Positions 21,494-32,421 of a stretch of 64,000 nucleotides of DNA are shown here, in pieces. The notes below the pieces were generated by a model, which was not told the origin of the DNA, ran no database searches, and saw nothing but the letters and a program-made list of their open reading frames with translations. Position 1 is the stretch's first letter, and the number at the start of each line of letters is the position of its first letter. The position numbers and the translations under genes are program-made. Source of the DNA: Boesenbergia rotunda (Eukaryota; Streptophyta; Magnoliopsida; Zingiberales; Zingiberaceae); contig JAGFNQ010000198.1 in the NCBI GenBank assembly GCA_024364735.1, positions 312,251-376,250 on the forward strand, written 5' to 3'.

Positions 21494-22630
21494 ATGACTT
21501 CTAAGAGGTCTAGGGGTGAAGGGTCATCCCGACAGAGTCAGGAAGAGTCCAGGTTTAGGTCCCCGGAGTGTAAGAAGCGTTTTGAAGAAAACGAATTTGT
21601 GACAATGAGTTGCAGATACCTAAACAAAACTTTCTTTCAAGAAAAGTCCCCTCAGTTAGCTGAAATGATTACTCATTTTCAGCTAGATCAGCTGGTTTAC
21701 TGCCAGCATGACATAGACATTGACTTATGTTCAGAGTTTTATGCAAATTTGACCTGTATTGACTTTGATAACAATTTGTATGAGTCTCGAGTTGCTGGTG
21801 TTCCTATCCCCTTCTCTGTCATGGGTTTAGCCGGGTTCCTACAATGTAGGGCGTCCAACAATGTATCTGTTTACTTTCCTACTGTTGTTGAACCCTTAGA
21901 GTTTCCTGGAGTCACAATTGATCAGATTCACATGCATTATTTCAGAAGACATAGGAATGACTCGGAGCGTCTTTTTGATGCAAAACCCATGCGACCATTT
22001 AGCCATGTCTTGTATAAGGTCGTTGTCGAGTGCATCTTGCCTATTGTTACCAAGGGAAGGTCTAAGGTCAGACTCCCACATTTAGTGATGATGTATGCCT
22101 TAGAGAGGAGGTTGGACATTGATGTCTCCCTACAGGTTTTCAGTGCCATCTGTCATTCTTCCCATAGTGTCAATGGGAAGATATATATGCCCTTTTGTCA
22201 TATCCTGACCGAGTTTCTTCATTTACGTTTTGGCATCCATGTATGTAATGGTCAGGTGAGGCACCTGTCAAAGGACTAAGATCAAATTGGCACGCGCCAA
22301 TTGTCCTTAGCAGGTATTGAGTGTAGACAGGGGGCATTCATTTGGAGGGAGCGCCCGGAGGCCGCTGAGGCAGATGAGGAGCCCGCTGAGCTGATCACAC
22401 GTGCAGAGTACACCCAGCTCTGGTCCGATGTATACACACTTCAGGAGGATGTTCATGTCACCCGTGAGGATGTACATGAACTTCGGCGGGCGGAGCAGCG
22501 GCTTGAGGCAAAAGTTGATAGAGTTATCGGCCGCCAGGATGATATGTACGAGATGATGCAGCAGTGGCATCTCGCCTTTCAGGGTCCTCCTCCTCCACCT
22601 CCAGGCGGTGATGATCACATGTTTTTCTGA
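21494..22630 (+). pseudogene. ORF2 of P1: putative plant transposon-type protein with one in-frame stop
   Basis: The ATG at 21494 opens 261 codons ending in TAA at 22277-22279. The same frame then continues without interruption to 22630, giving one 378-codon reading frame with a single nonsense codon. The N-terminus is basic and serine-rich (MTSKRSRGEGSSRQSQ). The middle (FFQEKSPQLAEMITHFQLD, EFYANLTCIDFD, VAGVPIPFSVMGLAGFL, HLVMMYALERRLDIDV) resembles the 'putative plant transposon protein' domain common in plant genomes. After the stop lies a heptad-like segment (YTLQEDVHVTREDVHELRRA) and a proline run. Its function is unknown. It occupies the place where pol would be and follows the probable internal promoter. 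Confidence 0.7.
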
Positions 22631-23745
22631 TAAGATGGCATAGCTTTTGGGAGTTTTCAGTGTTGAGAGTGTTTTTCATTGGTTATTGTATTATACTTCT
22701 CAAACACATTCTATTCTGATGGTTGTAGTTATTTGGATGACTTGGGCGTTTTAGCCCTAGGTACGCTTTCAGGCCATATGTCATGGCCATGTCTATGTTT
22801 ATTGCATGAAACATCTATGTGTTACTTCTTTATGGCATGAGACTTGTGTCATTAGTTTTCTATTTGTCTAGTGAAATTTTATCATGCTAAATGATGCTTT
22901 GAAAGTTGCTTTCTTTTATGATCATTATATATGTGTTCATGATATATTTGAAATTTTAGAGTGTTATATCATGGGTTGATTGAAAATCGAATAGTGGTGT
23001 TATATAAAGGGATGGTCATTTAGACTCAAGAGGAAAAGAGGGGGAGCTCTTGTTAAAGGTTACATTTCTATAAGAAAGGAGAGTTTGGGAATCATGTTAA
23101 ATATCCAATGAAGTTGATAGAAAGTGAAACCTATAGGATACCATGATTGGATTTCAATATTGATACAAAGTTGACATGAATTGAGAAGTTTGAAGTGTGT
23201 ATCAAAAGTCAAGCACGATTGATCTTTTTCATGAACCAAATTTTTCTAGGGTAGGGAATACCTTAACGATTGTGCTTGCAAAGTTTCACATTTTTCTGAA
23301 TTTTTTAGAATTTTTTATTCGTTTCTGAATTTCAGTTAAAATTCTGAAAAACTGCGTATCAGTCGACTGCCAGGATCGCAATCGACTCGGAGTGAGGGCA
23401 GTCTGTATTTTTCTGGTTTCTGAGTTTTTTTTTCAAAAACATGGGTCAGTTATATTTGGCACCAAGAGTAGGGTTGCTTGGGGCAATCTTTTGATGGTGT
23501 CAAAGGGGGAGAATTTGAGTATTAAGTTAGGGTTGGGCTTAAAACTTAACTTAGGATGGATTGTGACTTTAGAGTTAAGTTGGGTTTGGAACTTAACTTG
23601 GGATTAGCAATAAGGATTGAAATTTGGGAGAAAGCATATATAGGTTAAGGGGGAGGTTGCCTCTTGTGTGATATGCTTGAATTTCAATTGCTTTTGCTAT
23701 TATCATTGCTATATGTTTACCTAACTTAACATATTGCCACACATC
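22631..23745 (+). other. 3' noncoding region of P1
   Basis: No reading frame is supportable. It contains a second partial copy of the internal module (TTCTGAATTTTTTAGAATTTTT, then CAGTCGACTGCC near 23360) and ends in the polypurine tract. The low-complexity frame at about 23392-23607 comes from repeated TTAACTT/GGG motifs and is not treated as a gene. Confidence 0.6.
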
Positions 23746-23758
23746 AAAAAAGGAGAGA
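23746..23758 (+). other. Polypurine tract of P1
   Basis: AAAAAAGGAGAGA immediately precedes the TGTTGG start of the 3' LTR; it would prime plus-strand DNA synthesis. Confidence 0.85.
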
Positions 23759-23759
23759 T

Positions 23760-24352
23760 TGTTGGGGCAATCGACCCTGAGATGATCTGGAAGATCATGA
23801 TATTTTGATGTGCGGAGTGAAATGTACTCGGAAGTGTAACCCTAGGCTTAGGACTTGGACCAGTCGACTGCCCTGGGGGCAGTCGACTGGTGCCAACTGG
23901 AACAGCTGGCCAGATTCGAACGTTGTGTGTAACGGTCAAATCTGAGTGGGACCAGGTGACTGCCATTTGGGCAGTCGATTGGTAGCGGCTGTTTCAGATT
24001 CGAGCCCTATTTAAAGGGGCTCGTTTCCTACTATCTTTCTTGATGAAACTCGCTTGTGTAAAGTGAGTTACTAGTCTATTGTGATCAGAGAGTCCGAAGT
24101 GTTGTGGCGAGGTTTCTCCACCCATAAGGAGCGACAGATCTAGCTGGAGGTTATCCGGGGGTTGATCCACCGACGGATTCTTAGATTAGTCACCCTACCG
24201 GGGTGGATACCAAGTAAATCAGGTTGTTAGCATTGTTTTATTTCTTATTTACTTTGCATATTATTGTTTCCGCTGCGCTAACGACTTTGTAGAGATCAAA
24301 ACGACGAAAAAGTGCTATTCACCCCCTCTAGCACACCGAAAACGATCCTTCA
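23760..24352 (+). repeat. 3' LTR of P1 (593 bp, internal deletion)
   Basis: It is near-identical to the 5' LTR but lacks the part corresponding to about 18005-18377. The deletion joins GATGTG to CGGAGTG at a GTG shared by both breakpoints. The GTCGAC palindromes, TATTTAAA and downstream block are retained. Confidence 0.93.
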
Positions 24353-25831
24353 ACAGGCACTTGTTTGCAACTCAGGCACTTGAGAACAAATTCTATACGT
24401 TTAACGGTCGTTGCAATGTGAATAAGCTTTGACTTGAGTCAGGTGCCCGTGTGGTACCACGTCAACATCTTGATAGGTTTGTCTATGGGATATAAATAGA
24501 CCCCTTAATTTTAGAAAGATAAATAACAACTATGTATTCAATTTCTTATTCTATTCTGAGCTTTCCAAAGATTGTAAGAGGCTTCTTCGCCTACAACGGA
24601 GACATTTTTAGTGCGCTTTTCAACTGCCTTGGATTAGCAACCATTCTGAGTGCAATCAATTAAATTATAGCATCTTCCTTTTAGAGTTGTTTATGCTTTC
24701 CATTATTTTAATTAATTGTTCAACTAATTAATTATCTTTGCTAAAGAAACTGCTAAAGATCTAGTTTATATTTGCAGGGCTATTCACTCCCCCAGTCGGC
24801 CTACATGGGTCCAACACCTATAAGGTCACACGTACTATGAGTTTTTCTTAGAAACTTAAAATGAATTTGAGAATTAGATTCTCAAGTCAAGATAGAGATA
24901 ATGTTTGGTTGGACCAAGTAAGAAAAACAAATATAGAAAGATAATTGTCATAATGGAAGCAGGAATGGTCATGCCTATTGTAGGCGATATGGATTCATTA
25001 TGGTTTAATAATAAACCAAAAGGGGTTTGGTTTTGTTATTAACCAATGTGGTTTAATAATAATAAACTAAGATAGCTTAGTTTTGAACCAAACTTAATAT
25101 TAATGGAAATGAATCGGGTTAGTTTTGCTTATTGGTTTGGGAGATGACTTACTATCCAAGTCATGTAGGGGTGTATAAATACACCCTTCAAGAGGAGAAT
25201 AATTGATAATCGGTTTTGGAGAAAACCTAAAAAGAGATTTTAGGTATTCTCCTCTCCTCTTCTCTCCCTCTCCTTCTCCTGGTCGTTGCCCACAATAAGG
25301 AGGCATCCTTCCTTGTTTCCACAGCCCTAGCAGCCACTGGCCACCACTGTGGGTCGACCCTCCGGCCACTTGTCGCTGGCCATCGACCGCTAGATCAAGA
25401 GTCTCCACCAGCAGATCCAAAGGAGGTCGGACCTTCTTGCTTGGCCGGACCAAGCTTTTGGCTGGATCTCCCTTGGCAATTGGGAGTTCTTTTGATTGCT
25501 TCTTTTCCATGCTTGACTAGTACCGATCGGAGAAGAATGACTTGGGCTTCGTGAAGCCTTCTCGATGATAACTCAGTGTGGATATGAGTAAAGGAAAACT
25601 CCGTCAGGTTTGTTATTTGATGCCCTTTCCACTGCGCATCATCCGTTAGGTACGCCTAGAATAAAAATTATTTTAGGAAAAATTTATTTTATGATCATGT
25701 CTAGCCGTGTTGTATCCTTGCATGTGTATGGTGTGTGTTATATAATAATTTAGGAAATTATTATGTTTTATCTTCCACTGTGCATGCTTTTGAAACATAT
25801 TTTAGCATGCACCACATTAGGCTACCCAACA

Positions 25832-26803
25832 GTTTATCTTCTTTTCATAAGTATTATGTTGCTAATTCAGTGTTGTTGGTTGATTCTTATCCTTTTTGGA
25901 TTATAAATTCAGAAGCAACGAATCATGTAGCTCATAATAGAGCTACATATGTGGAGTACCGTCAGGTACCATCTGGCAACAAATTGATATATATGGAAAA
26001 CAATTTAAGGATTGAAGCCAAAGGAGTTAATACTTACAAACTCAACCTATAGGGTATCTATTGCCTAATTGATTAAGAAAAAAAACTCAACCTACGTGGT
26101 GGATGTACCTTATTTTTATATGATATCCTTTGTGCTTCTGAAGTTCGACGAAATTTAGTTTCCATTACTAGCTTTGTTGATTGGGGTTATTATATAAACT
26201 TTTATAGTCGTATGTGGAACTTAGTATTAACTCTATGTTAATAGAATATGATTGTGTAACAAATGGTTTCATGATTCTTAATGTAGAACCAGATATTAAT
26301 TATGATATTAACGGTTTCTTTTCAAACAATACACTTACTAGTGATGTTGATATTAACGATGAAGTTTGGCATGCTAAATTGGAACATATCGGACAAGAAT
26401 GAATGAATAGATTAGCTATGGAGGGCCTATTAGACACTCAAAATAAGAATAATTTATCTATATGTGAGCATTGTCTTACAGGAAAAGTAGCTAGGAAACC
26501 ATTTGGTAAGACTATTATAGTTGAATCATCATTGCAATAATTAATTCATTCAGATATTTGTGATTCGATGAATGTGAAGGCTAGACATAGAGGTTTCTAT
26601 TTCTTTATATTTATTGATGGTTTCATATGTTTTGGTCATGTGTATTCAATTTCTCATAAATATGAAGTATTAGATTATTTCAAACATTTTTTGAATGAAG
26701 TTGAAAATCAATTAGATCATAAGGTTGAAACCTTACACACTAACCATGAGGACGAATATTTGTCTGATCAATTCAAGATAATATGTAATGATAAAGGGAT
26801 TAT
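25832..26803 (+). pseudogene. Copia pol remnant, part 1: protease, GAG-pre-integrase, integrase core
   Basis: After the LTR end the sequence reads a protease-like stretch (LVDSYPFWIINSEATNHVAH), in which the usual D-S-G active site has become N-S-E. Next come the pre-integrase segment (VWHAKLEHIGQE, then CEHCLTGKVARKPFGKT) and an integrase core (LIHSDICD...FFIFIDGF...HTNHEDEYLSDQFK). There are several in-frame stops, for example at about 26050 and 26401. No gag or primer site exists. The frame ends at the exact insertion point of the 26804 element and resumes at 40604. Confidence 0.9.
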
Positions 26804-27624
26804 TGTTGGAGCATTCTATGGTCCGGAGTAACCATGTGTTTTGATGTTTGGGCAAAGGGTTTAAGTTAGGTTCACCCTTGTGTTTGATTTGTGTATTTGA
26901 GTGTGCATGTTTGCAGGATACACATAGACTTAGTTGGACGTCTTCGGGTCCGGTGAAGGATGGCATGGGGAGACGATCCGTGAGCTTGCATGCATCCGAG
27001 GGACAGTGGACAAAGAAGGGACGATGAGCCGAGGGAAGCGAACTTCGAGGCATACACGAAGGATGACATGGGGAGACGAGCCGTGGGCTTGCATGCATCC
27101 GAGGGACGAGAACCAAAGTCGAAGAAGGCTTGAAGGCAACAGGTCGAGGCTGCTGGATGAGGAGTAAGCTAAGTCGTGAGGGTTCGAGTGCTGAGGGAAT
27201 TGCACTCGGGAAGGGAAACCCTAGGTTTAGGGAGTTGGAAGTCGACTGATGCTTGGATCAGTCGACTGATGAAGAGCACAGAAAGATCAATCGACGATCA
27301 ATCGACTGGTGTCGACTAGAATTCGAAGCGTCGGTCTGTGACATTCGAATTCAAGAGGACCAGTCGACTGGTGTTAGCACCAGTTGACTGGTAACGGTCT
27401 TTTCAGCATCGAGCACTATTTAAGAGAGCTCATTTTTGGCTGAGTTTCTTTGACGAAATAGGCTTGGTTAGAGCCTATTAGTTGTCTCCTAGTGCTCACT
27501 GCTCAGGTATTGTCGCGGGTTTGTGGCGAGGTTTCTGTTGATGCAGTCTGGCCCGGTTGTTGTTTTGGTGTTTGATAATGATTTAAGTTTGGTTGAGCGA
27601 ATTTGGGTTAAAGTCCTGATCGAG

Positions 27625-28081
27625 GATTAGGCATGGTATGGAAAATCCTAGCTTGGAGGGCTAGGTGTTGGAAAATCCTAACCTAGAGGGTTGGGTGTGG
27701 AAAATCCTAGCTTGGAGGGCTAGGTGTTGAAAAGTCCTAATTCAGAAGGGTTGGGTGAAAAGTCCTAGCTTGGAGGGCTAGGTGAAAAGTCCTAGCTTGG
27801 AGAGATAGGTGAAAAGTCCTAACTTAGAGGGTTAGGTAAAAAGTCCCAACTTGGAGAATTAGGTGAAAAGTCCTGGCTTGGAGGGTCAGGTGCCTAGCTT
27901 GGAGGGCTAGGTTGGATGAAGGTCTAACTTGGAAGGGTTGGGTGAAAAGTCTTAGCTTGGAGGGCTAGGTGAAAATTCCTAGCTTGGAGGGCTAGGTGAA
28001 AAGTCCTAACTTGGAGGGTTAGGTGCAAATTCCCAACTTGGAGAGTTAGATGGAAATATCCTAGCTTGGAGGGCTAGGTTG
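27625..28081 (+). repeat. Array of CCTARC-N7-GYTAGG hairpin units
   Basis: About sixteen units of roughly 25-30 bases have the form CCTAGCTTGGAGGGCTAGG followed by TGAAAAGT-type spacer. Many units carry CCTAAC paired with GTTAGG instead, so both arms change together. Some units are degraded on one arm. Confidence 0.9.
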
Positions 28082-28083
28082 GA

Positions 28084-28405
28084 GCCCCTGGATCGGTCTG
28101 GTGATCGATCAGGGAGTTGGCACAGTGCTCCTTCGTGGATCGGTCTGGTGACCGATCAGGGAGTATGCGTTTCACTCACTGCACAGCTCCTGATCGGCCT
28201 GGTGACCGATCAGGGAGCACACAGTGAGTTGAGTTCCCCCGCTGATCGGCTCCTGAACGGTCCGGTGACCGATCCAAGACCTAGGATCTGATTAAAGTTT
28301 CCTGCCTGATTGGTCTGGTGACCGATCAGGCTGGAGCCTGATTGGTCTGGGGACCAATCAGGAATATGCAGAAGACTGCTGGATCGGTCTGGTGACCGAT
28401 CAGGC
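28084..28405 (+). repeat. Array of GATCGGTC-TGGT-GACCGATC palindromes
   Basis: About seven or eight copies of GATCGGTCTGGTGACCGATC or close variants (GATTGGTC...GACCAATC also occurs) are spaced 30-60 bases apart. Each can fold into an 8-bp stem with a 4-base loop. Confidence 0.9.
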
Positions 28406-29751
28406 GCAGAACTTTATTTCAAATACGCTGTCAGAAGCTCTGATTGCGTCTGTTTTCTCTGCCGATTCTCTGATACACTGCTGATATGTTTTGATATGCA
28501 TTGCTAAGCCTCTGTTGGAGTGTGCAAGTGATAGCAGGTGATTCAAACACTCAAGGAGGGTCAATGGGAGGCTTTCCATTGAGCAGGTTTGGCTGTTTCT
28601 CATTCTCAGGTTTCAACGGACAACTGACGCAGCTGGCGACTGACGGAGGCTCAGCTGGAGAGGAGGTCTTCAGTGGACTGAGTGCTCAGGGAGGTCAGTG
28701 GGTTCAGGCTGGCTCAGTGGATGCTGATGAAGCTTGTGATGGTGAGCAGAGCTTAAGAAAAAGCATATGCAGAGGAGCTGAGGCGAACAAGACAGAAACT
28801 TGGGAAGTTTGGCTGGGCGGTGTTCGTGCTCTCTGTTGCTTTGTGCTTGAGCTACAACTGCTAAGGAGGTTGCTACTACACATATTCTGATCCTTGAAGC
28901 AACCTGTTGAGAGATTGCATACTTGAGCACTTGGAAGAAGAAACAAGGAGCTCGGTGAGTCCATCAGCAAGAAGACACGAAGAGGGAGTTCTTGCGTGAG
29001 ATCTTGGCTGGGTGGAGCTCGGTGAGGGGTTTGCTTGTGTTCTTGCTTTCCTAAGTGCTCAGTAAGGTTTCTTCTTGTGTTTCATTGTGCTTAATTCCAT
29101 ATATTGTTTGAAACGCTGTGGAGAGGTTTCTCCACCGAGAAGGAGGATTTGATATCCGGATTTTACGGGGCTTGATCTGCCGACGATCAAGGGATCGCCC
29201 ACCTTAATGGCACGCCAAGGAGTAGGGGTAAGTTATCCCCGAACCTTGTAAACGATCCTTGTTAGCGTTTACAGTTAGCTTTTCATTTCTGCATTCATAC
29301 TCTGTTTGGTTTTTGCTTCCGCTGTGCTACTAACATTGAAGTGCAGAAATCTCAAAAGATAGAAAGCGATTTTTGTATCCGACTAGATTCACCCCCCCCC
29401 CTCTCTAGCCATCCGAGTTCCAACAGTTTCTTCACCCATAAGGAGCGACAAGAGCTAGCCAGAGGTCTTCCGGGGACTCATCCACCGACGGATCGGGATC
29501 GTCCACCTTACGGACAATCGTGGAGTAGGAGTATCATCTCCGAACCACGTAAAGGTTTGGTATTAGCATTATTTTAGTTTGTAGTTAAGTTTTCGCTTGT
29601 GCTTGCTAACACGTGTAGGAAGAAATTGCGATCGAAGTGGGTGAACGACTATTCACCCCCTCTAGCCATACGTCAAGGTCCCAACGAGTGGTATCAGAAC
29701 AAGGTCGCTCGTATACGGACTAACCGCCGAGAGAGCAAACAGCTAGAGGAA

Positions 29752-32421
29752 ATGACGATTGAAGAAAGATTAGGGGACGATATCAATGTTCCACCTCCCT
29801 ACGACCGCGAGAGTTTCGAGTATTGGAGGATGCAGACAAAGACATGGTTCGGCATGGATAGGAATCTCATGATCGCGCTAGAAGAGCCATTTGAAGTTCC
29901 AAAAGATAAACACGGGATAAAGCTCCGACCACGATATTGGAATAAGGAGCATCAAACGCAATCAAAGGCAAATGATAAGGTAATATCAATTCTACTTAAT
30001 ATTTTGCCTAATGATGTGATTAGCCGTGTAGGTGAGTACAAAAATGCACATGAACTATGGAGCAAGATGATAGTGTTGGGGCAATCTATGGTCTGGAGTG
30101 ACCATGTGTTTTGATGTTTGAGCAAAGGGTTTAAGTTAGGTTTGCCCTTGTGTTCTAATATGTGTATGTGAGTGTGCAGGTTACACATATTGACTTAGCT
30201 GGACGACTTCAGGTATGGTGAAGGGTAGCATAGAGGTAAGTCGTGGGATTGTGTGCACCTGAGAGACCATGGATAGCAGGGACGATGAGCCGAGGGGTGC
30301 AGACTTCGAGGCATGCATGAAGGATGGTATGGAGGCAAGCCGAGGGCTTGCGTGCGCATCTGAGGGACGGGAGCCAAAGATGAAGAGGCCGCGAAGGCAA
30401 CAGTCGAGGCTGCTGGTGAGGAATCAGCTGAGTCGTGAGGGTACGAGTGCTAAGGATATGTACTCAGGGAACTCCTAGGGGTCGAGTGCGGAGAGAATTG
30501 TTCTCGGGAAGGGAACCTAGGTAGGGCAGTCGACTGGGGTTCTGGCATTCAACTGGTAAACCCCACAGCAAGACCAGTCGACTGCCAATGGGGCAGTCGA
30601 CTGGTAGCGGCTGAAGAATTCGAACGTTGAGCTTGCAGTGGTCGAATTTGGGTCGGGGCAGTCGACTAGTGGCGGCCAAAACAGACTTAAGCTCTATTTA
30701 AAAGGGCTTCGTTTTGGCTGGGAGCTTTAACGAATTTGGCTTTGGGTAAAGGCCAAATAGTAGTCTAAGAGTTCAGAGGTGCAGTTGGGATTGTGGCGGG
30801 GTTTCTCCACCCACAAGGAGCTACACGAGCTAGCCAGAGGGCATCCAGGGAGTGATCCACCGAAGGATCGTCCACCTTACGGACTGCCGTGGAGTAGGAG
30901 CGTCATCTCCGAACCACGTAAACAGTAACGTGTTAGCGTTTGGTTGTTTTTATTGTTATTATTTCCGCTTGCGCACTAACAGTTGTAGGAAGAAAATCAA
31001 AGAAACGCTATTCACCCCCTCTCTAGCTTGTCGAACACGATCTAACAGATAGCGCTTCATGAAAACCCTACACGAGTAGAGGAAGAAGAAGAAGCCAATG
31101 AGATGAGCTTAATGGTCTAAGAAGAGGAGAAGGATCAATTGGATGAGAAAAGAAGTTCAACATCCGAAGAGGAGGAGAAAGAAGAAAAAGATTCATCCAT
31201 CTTCTCAAGTGAAGTGGCACAAGAAATTGAAGAATCATCCACTTCATCAAAGGAGGAAGAAGAAGTCTCCACTTCGAGGATTGAGGGGGAGGAGAGACCA
31301 TCCTCAATACCGGAGCAAGAAGAAGCTTCCACCTCCACCAAAGCAAAGTCAAAGGACCACATTATTTACTTTGGGTGTAATGAAAAGGGACACTATAAGG
31401 ACAAGTGTCCAAAGGGTAAGAAAAAGGAGGTAAACCCTAAATCCAAGTCAATTTCTTTAAATCCTAACATGGGTTGTAGGGAAAAGAAGGAGAAGAAGCA
31501 TATAAGGTGCTTCACGTGTGGTGAGCTAGAACACTATCACACCAAATGCTCAAGGAAAGAAGAATTCAAGAAATTAGATCATTTGAGAAAATGGGAGAAG
31601 AAGGAGAAGAAGAAAAGCTCACACCAAGAGGGAGCTACAAGGGTAAGAGAGGTAATCCCTAACTTTAAGTTTAAATGTAATTCAAATTTAAACTCCTCCA
31701 TGCAGGTTAGAAATAATGAAAATTATTTACCCATGCATAGTTTTGGTTTTAGATATCATGATAAAAATAGGGTTAATGTTGCATATCGGGAATTCATGCA
31801 TCATGATAAACCTAGAACCTTTAGACCTAAGGGCCAAGACATTAATCCCAAGAAGGGGAGACACATGCCTAGAATGGGTAGGTCTAGGAATGTCCAAGGT
31901 GGACATGTTGATTCTAGGTTTAAGAACCTAGAAAGGGAAAATCAAGCTTTAAGGGCAAAGCATGATAAATTAGAGAAAACCCTAGATAGATTCACTATTG
32001 GATCAAAGGGTTTAGGTGTGGTGTTGGGTGATCAAAAACCCAACAATGATATATTGGGTTTAGGATACCGATCTAAGTTCTCCGATGCCAATGAAAAAAA
32101 TATGCTAGGGTATTATATAACTATGGCAAGAAGGAGAAGTCCAAGAATGACAAGGGAGTGCCATTTAAGGGTAAAAAGACCTTAACTAAGGACAAGTTGT
32201 CCAAAGTTAAAGGGAAGAAGTGTTTAACCAAGGACAAGGGGTCCAAGGTTAAGAAAGTTAAGGTTGTAGGTCAAGAGTCACCGGAGGTACACCGGTGTGG
32301 CCTAGTGGTTGTTGAGTCATCTAGGGAGGTGACTAAGGCTAAGAGCTCAAGGGGGAGCTCTAGGAGCCAAGTCGGGACCCATGGTCTATGGCTCTCGGGA
32401 GGATTTCTCTCGGAAGTCTAG
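29752..32421 (+). pseudogene. Gag of copy B, split by a solo LTR
   Basis: The ATG at 29752 follows the primer-site region (TGGTATCAGAAC, about 29689, one mismatch). The N-terminal gag domain (FEYWRMQTKTWFGMD, VPKDKHGIKLRPRYWN, NAHELWSKM) runs to 30073. The solo LTR 30074-31047 interrupts it, and the frame resumes at 31053. The first zinc knuckle has lost its first cysteine (YFGCNEKGHYKDKC) while the second, CFTCGELEHYHTKC, is intact. Frame changes occur near 32150, where a basic TKDKLSKVKGKK-type tail continues in another frame to 32421. It cannot encode full-length gag. Confidence 0.88.
30074..31047 (+). mobile_element. Solo LTR of the gag-only family (974 bp)
   Basis: It starts TGTTGGGGCAATC and ends CGATCTAACA, flanked by the exact duplication GATAG (30069-30073 and 31048-31052). 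It interrupts the gag of copy B. It carries the GTCGAC palindromes at about 30525-30670 followed by TATTTAAA. Confidence 0.92.

Larger units (their letters stand above)
17952..24352 (+). mobile_element. Complete gag-only LTR retrotransposon, copy P1 (6.4 kb)
   Basis: It has 5' LTR 17952-18921, primer site 18924-18935, gag 18991-20445, a second ORF 21494-22630, polypurine tract 23746-23758 and 3' LTR 23760-24352. The exact 5-bp duplication ACAGG (17947-17951 and 24353-24357) proves a single intact insertion. There is no protease, integrase, RT or RNase H anywhere between the LTRs. Gag-only LTR elements are a described plant class (TR-GAG), and mobility would need pol in trans. The two LTRs differ in length because the 3' LTR lost about 373 bases. 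Confidence 0.93.
17835..24819 (+). mobile_element. Probable solo LTR split by the gag-only element
   Basis: Sequence from about 17835 to 17951 and from 24358 to 24819 forms an LTR-like unit. It has a GGGATATAAATAGACC TATA box near 24490, an AAGAGGCTTCTTCGCC leader and a terminal CATGGGTCCAACA near 24816. It is bounded by CATAAG (17829-17834) and TATAAG (24819-24824), an imperfect direct repeat consistent with, but not proof of, a 5-bp target duplication ATAAG. Confidence 0.4.
17102..25831 (+). mobile_element. Copia LTR (5'), interrupted by nested insertions
   Basis: LTR-type sequence runs from about 17102 to 17834 and resumes at about 24820-25831. It ends ...GGCTACCCAACA at 25831, right before copia protease-like coding sequence. 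It has a TATA box (GTGTATAAATACACC, about 25170) and a CT-rich leader. The terminal block (GTGTATGGTGTGTG, CTTCC-TGTGCAT, TTTTAGCAT-CACC) recurs inverted at 43891-44050. The 5' edge is uncertain. The interruption is the probable solo LTR 17835-24819, itself split by the gag-only element 17952-24352. No primer site follows, so the PBS and gag were deleted. Confidence 0.6.
27536..29425 (+). mobile_element. Solo LTR of a related family, 1.89 kb, repeat-rich
   Basis: It starts TGTTGATGCAG and ends GAGTTCCAACA, with exact duplication GTTTC (27531-27535 and 29426-29430). It sits inside the 5' LTR of copy B. Its last part resembles the shared downstream LTR block (GGTTTCTCCACCGAGAAGGA), so the families are related. 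Its U3 is dominated by two arrays of short inverted repeats, annotated separately. Open frames at about 28501-28970 are not supported by any recognisable protein. Confidence 0.92.

Noticed and set aside
27640..28410. CRISPR-like regularly spaced repeats
   Set aside because: Spacers are short and low-complexity, repeats are degenerate hairpins inside a plant LTR, and no cas genes exist; the context is eukaryotic.
28501..28970. Plus and minus frames of 129 and 86-88 residues
   Set aside because: Inside a solo LTR bounded by GTTTC duplications, with no recognisable domain and several frames overlapping.
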